DNA from: Fusobacterium mortiferum
Lineage (GTDB): Bacteria; Fusobacteriota; Fusobacteriia; Fusobacteriales; Fusobacteriaceae
DNA length: 43,135 nt
Assembly (NCBI RefSeq): GCF_016900045.1
Contig: NZ_JACSNP010000015.1
Span: 1 to 43,135, forward strand
Reading direction: 5' to 3'
Shown: piece by piece, positions 41,426-43,135 of the stretch
Layout of the letters: the number at the start of each line of letters is the position of its first letter
How positions within the stretch are numbered: the first letter of the stretch is position 1
The notes under the pieces: model-generated
Database searches by the model: none
What the model saw: the letters and a program-made list of their open reading frames with translations, nothing else
What the model was told of the DNA's origin: nothing
Made by a program: the position numbers and the translations under genes

Positions 41426-42769
41426 TTAATTCTGCTTTTCTCTTTTTAAAATTTTCTCATATTTTTTTAATTCCTCAATAGCTTCTCCAGCTATCGGAAC
41501 TAAGCATATAATATTTATAACTGTCATTATCCCTAAACCAAAATCAGCTAGTGACCATACGAAGAAGTTTTGTTCAATTCCTCCTATATATACCATTAAA
41601 ACTACAACTACATGGTAGATATATTTCATCTCTTTAGCTTCACTTACAAAGTTTATAGCATTCTTACCGTAGAAAGTAACACCTAAAATTGTACTCAATG
41701 AGAAAAAGAAAAGAACAATCACTGTAAATGGAATTCCTATCCACCCAATATGGCTCTTTATCGCCTCTTGGAACATTGTCATTCCACTTGTTCCAGCTAT
41801 TACACTGCTATCTGCAAGTAAAACAATAAAGGCTGTAGCACTACAAACTACTAATGTATCCACAAAAACTCCCAAAGCCTGTACCATACCCTGTTTTGCT
41901 GGCTCATTTACATCTACTACTGCTGCTGCATAGTTCGAGTTTCCACTTCCTGCCTCATTTGAGAAAAGTCCTCTTCTAACTCCCTGCATTATAACAATTC
42001 CAATTCCTCCACCAGCTATCTCTTTTACTCCAAAAGCTTGTGATATTATATTTCCTAACATTGCTGGAATAGAAGTTAGATTAGTTAAAACAACAAATAC
42101 AACAACTAGTAGATACATTATTGCCATCACTGGTACTATCTTATTTAGTGCTACTATAATAGTATCCTTTTTCCCTCTTATAAATACTATCAAAGCTACT
42201 ATTACAGATAAGGCTATAGCTATTTTTTGTATATCTATTTTATAGGCACTATTTACTGATTCAGTTACAGAGTTAGACATAACTTGAATAACTCCTATAT
42301 AGCATACTATTGAAGCTACAGCATAGATTACTCCTAGCCATCTCTTTTTTAATCTCTTTTCTATTATCCAAGGAGTTCCACCCCTATACTCCTGTCTTCC
42401 TATCTGCTCTCTATATTTTACCGCTAAACACGACTCTACAAAAGATGTTGCTGCTCCTAAAAGTGCAACTAGCCACATCCAAAATATAGAACCAGGTCCA
42501 CCTACAGAGATAGCTGCTACAACTCCAGTTATATTTCCAGCTCCTACTCTACAGGCTGTTCCCAAGAAAAAAGCCTCCAATGAACTTATTCCATCTTTAT
42601 TTTTATCATCTTTTCCCAATATTTTTATAATATCCCCAAATAATCTAAATTGCATAAATCTCGTTCTCAAAGTTAGATATAGTGCTGTTCCTACCAACAT
42701 AACTACCAAGATATTTTTTCCCCACAATATCTCGTTCACAAAATTTATTATCTCTCTTATAATTTCCAT
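41426..42769 (-). CDS. Alanine/glycine:cation symporter (AGCS family)
   Basis: A 447-aa membrane protein with about 9-10 hydrophobic segments. AGCS signatures: TACRVGAGNITGVVAAISVGGPGSIFWMW in the first third, then GGTPWIIEK, and GVRRGLFSNEAGSGN in the middle. It imports alanine or glycine with Na+ or H+. The frame extends 14 codons further upstream without an SD. The ATG at 42769 has AGGAG 7 nt before it and was chosen. Monocistronic, with a terminator on each side. Confidence 0.92.
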   Translation of the reverse strand: MEIIREIINFVNEILWGKNILVVMLVGTALYLTLRTRFMQFRLFGDIIKILGKDDKNKDGISSLEAFFLGTACRVGAGNITGVVAAISVGGPGSIFWMWLVALLGAATSFVESCLAVKYREQIGRQEYRGGTPWIIEKRLKKRWLGVIYAVASIVCYIGVIQVMSNSVTESVNSAYKIDIQKIAIALSVIVALIVFIRGKKDTIIVALNKIVPVMAIMYLLVVVFVVLTNLTSIPAMLGNIISQAFGVKEIAGGGIGIVIMQGVRRGLFSNEAGSGNSNYAAAVVDVNEPAKQGMVQALGVFVDTLVVCSATAFIVLLADSSVIAGTSGMTMFQEAIKSHIGWIGIPFTVIVLFFFSLSTILGVTFYGKNAINFVSEAKEMKYIYHVVVVLMVYIGGIEQNFFVWSLADFGLGIMTVINIICLVPIAGEAIEELKKYEKILKREKQN

Positions 42770-42878
42770 CTTCTCTCTCCTCTCAATATATCTCACTATA
42801 TATTTTATCACTCACTACTTAAAAATAATACCTTCAATTTTTTTTATTTTTTGTTCGTATCAGATGGAAAAAACTCTT

Positions 42879-42914
42879 AAAAAGAGGGGTATTATTAAAT
42901 TTCCCCCTCTTTTT
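42879..42914 (-). terminator. Terminator after rfbB
   Basis: AAAAAGAGGGG and CCCCTCTTTTT form an 11-bp stem with T-runs on both strands, 12 bp after the rfbB stop on the minus strand. It separates that operon from the AGCS gene. Confidence 0.85.
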
Positions 42915-42925
42915 TCTGTTCGTAT

Positions 42926-43135
42926 TTATTTTAAGTTCTCTACCCACTCTTGATTATCTAAATACCATCTAATTGTTTTCTCTATCCCTTTATCAAATGG
43001 TGTCTCTGGGTACCATCCTAGCTCTGTTGCTATCTTTGTTGGATCTATTGCATATCTCGCATCATGTCCTAATCTATCCTGTACATAAGTTATTAAATCA
43101 TAGTTTATTTTCTCTATATCTGTCTTTAATACCTT
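42926..43135 (-). CDS. rfbB: dTDP-glucose 4,6-dehydratase (C-terminal fragment)
   Basis: The last 69 codons of a gene entering from the right edge. The peptide contains YVQDRLGHDARYAIDPTKI and ELGWYPETPFDKGIEKTIRW, followed by a C-terminal YLDNQEWVENLK. This is the end of RfbB/RmlB, the extended short-chain dehydrogenase that makes dTDP-4-keto-6-deoxyglucose for surface polysaccharides. The catalytic N-terminal part is outside the window. It suggests a rhamnose/O-antigen-type cluster begins to the right. Confidence 0.9.
   Translation of the reverse strand, partial: KVLKTDIEKINYDLITYVQDRLGHDARYAIDPTKIATELGWYPETPFDKGIEKTIRWYLDNQEWVENLK

Noticed and set aside
42770-42811. 14-codon extension of the AGCS symporter frame
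   Set aside because: It is charged, lacks an SD, and the internal ATG at 42769 has AGGAG with good spacing.
42853-42925. Two copies of TGTTCGTAT between rfbB and the AGCS gene
   Set aside because: Short, not symmetric, without associated mobile-element features; probably chance.

Overview
This 43 kb window is very AT-rich. It has tightly packed operons, AGGAGG-type ribosome binding sites and frequent TTG/GTG starts. The gene content is anaerobic: selenium-type purine catabolism, sodium-coupled citrate fermentation with a split oxaloacetate decarboxylase, and many Na+-coupled transporters. Together these suggest a Fusobacterium-like gut anaerobe. That assignment is inferred from gene content and composition only. 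No tRNA, rRNA, CRISPR array or insertion sequence was seen.

Region 1 (1-14908, all minus strand) is an anaerobic purine/urate catabolic island. Operon A reads ssnA, an NCS2 purine permease, ygfK, hyuA, a xanthine-dehydrogenase-type molybdoenzyme, then a ridA start cut by the window edge. Operon B reads ygeX, ygeY, then a D-aminoacylase-like amidohydrolase. A YgeV-like sigma-54 activator lies between them. A matching -24/-12 sigma-54 promoter stands before ssnA and another before ygeX, so one activator probably switches on both operons. The expected logic is import and redox conversion of the purine, opening of the rings by amidohydrolases, and lyase cleavage of 2,3-diaminopropionate to pyruvate and ammonia. 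The carbamoyltransferase (ygeW) usually found with these genes is not in the window.

Region 2 (15039-20885, plus strand) holds a MarR-type regulator, a heterodimeric ABC exporter and a flavoprotein. Related inverted repeats lie before the regulator and before the exporter, which suggests autoregulation.

Region 3 (20896-28503) holds a MATE exporter, a small basic protein of unknown function, a CstA-family transporter divergent from a LytS/LytTR two-component system (resembling the BtsSR pyruvate system), and an APC amino-acid permease. A 17-bp sequence is shared between the cstA/kinase intergenic region and the permease upstream region.

Region 4 (28514-39792) is a citrate fermentation locus. 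It has a GntR/FCD regulator and an SSS symporter, then oadA-oadG-biotin carrier-oadB-citD-citE-citF on the minus strand. A CitS-type citrate carrier diverges from these, and an NhaC-type antiporter follows. TGTATAC-containing palindromes occur at the GntR promoter and at both divergent citrate promoters, which points to the GntR protein as the local citrate regulator.

Region 5 (39793-43135) holds an AllC/HyuC-type M20 amidohydrolase with a small acidic partner, an AGCS alanine/glycine:Na+ symporter, and the C-terminus of a dTDP-glucose 4,6-dehydratase.
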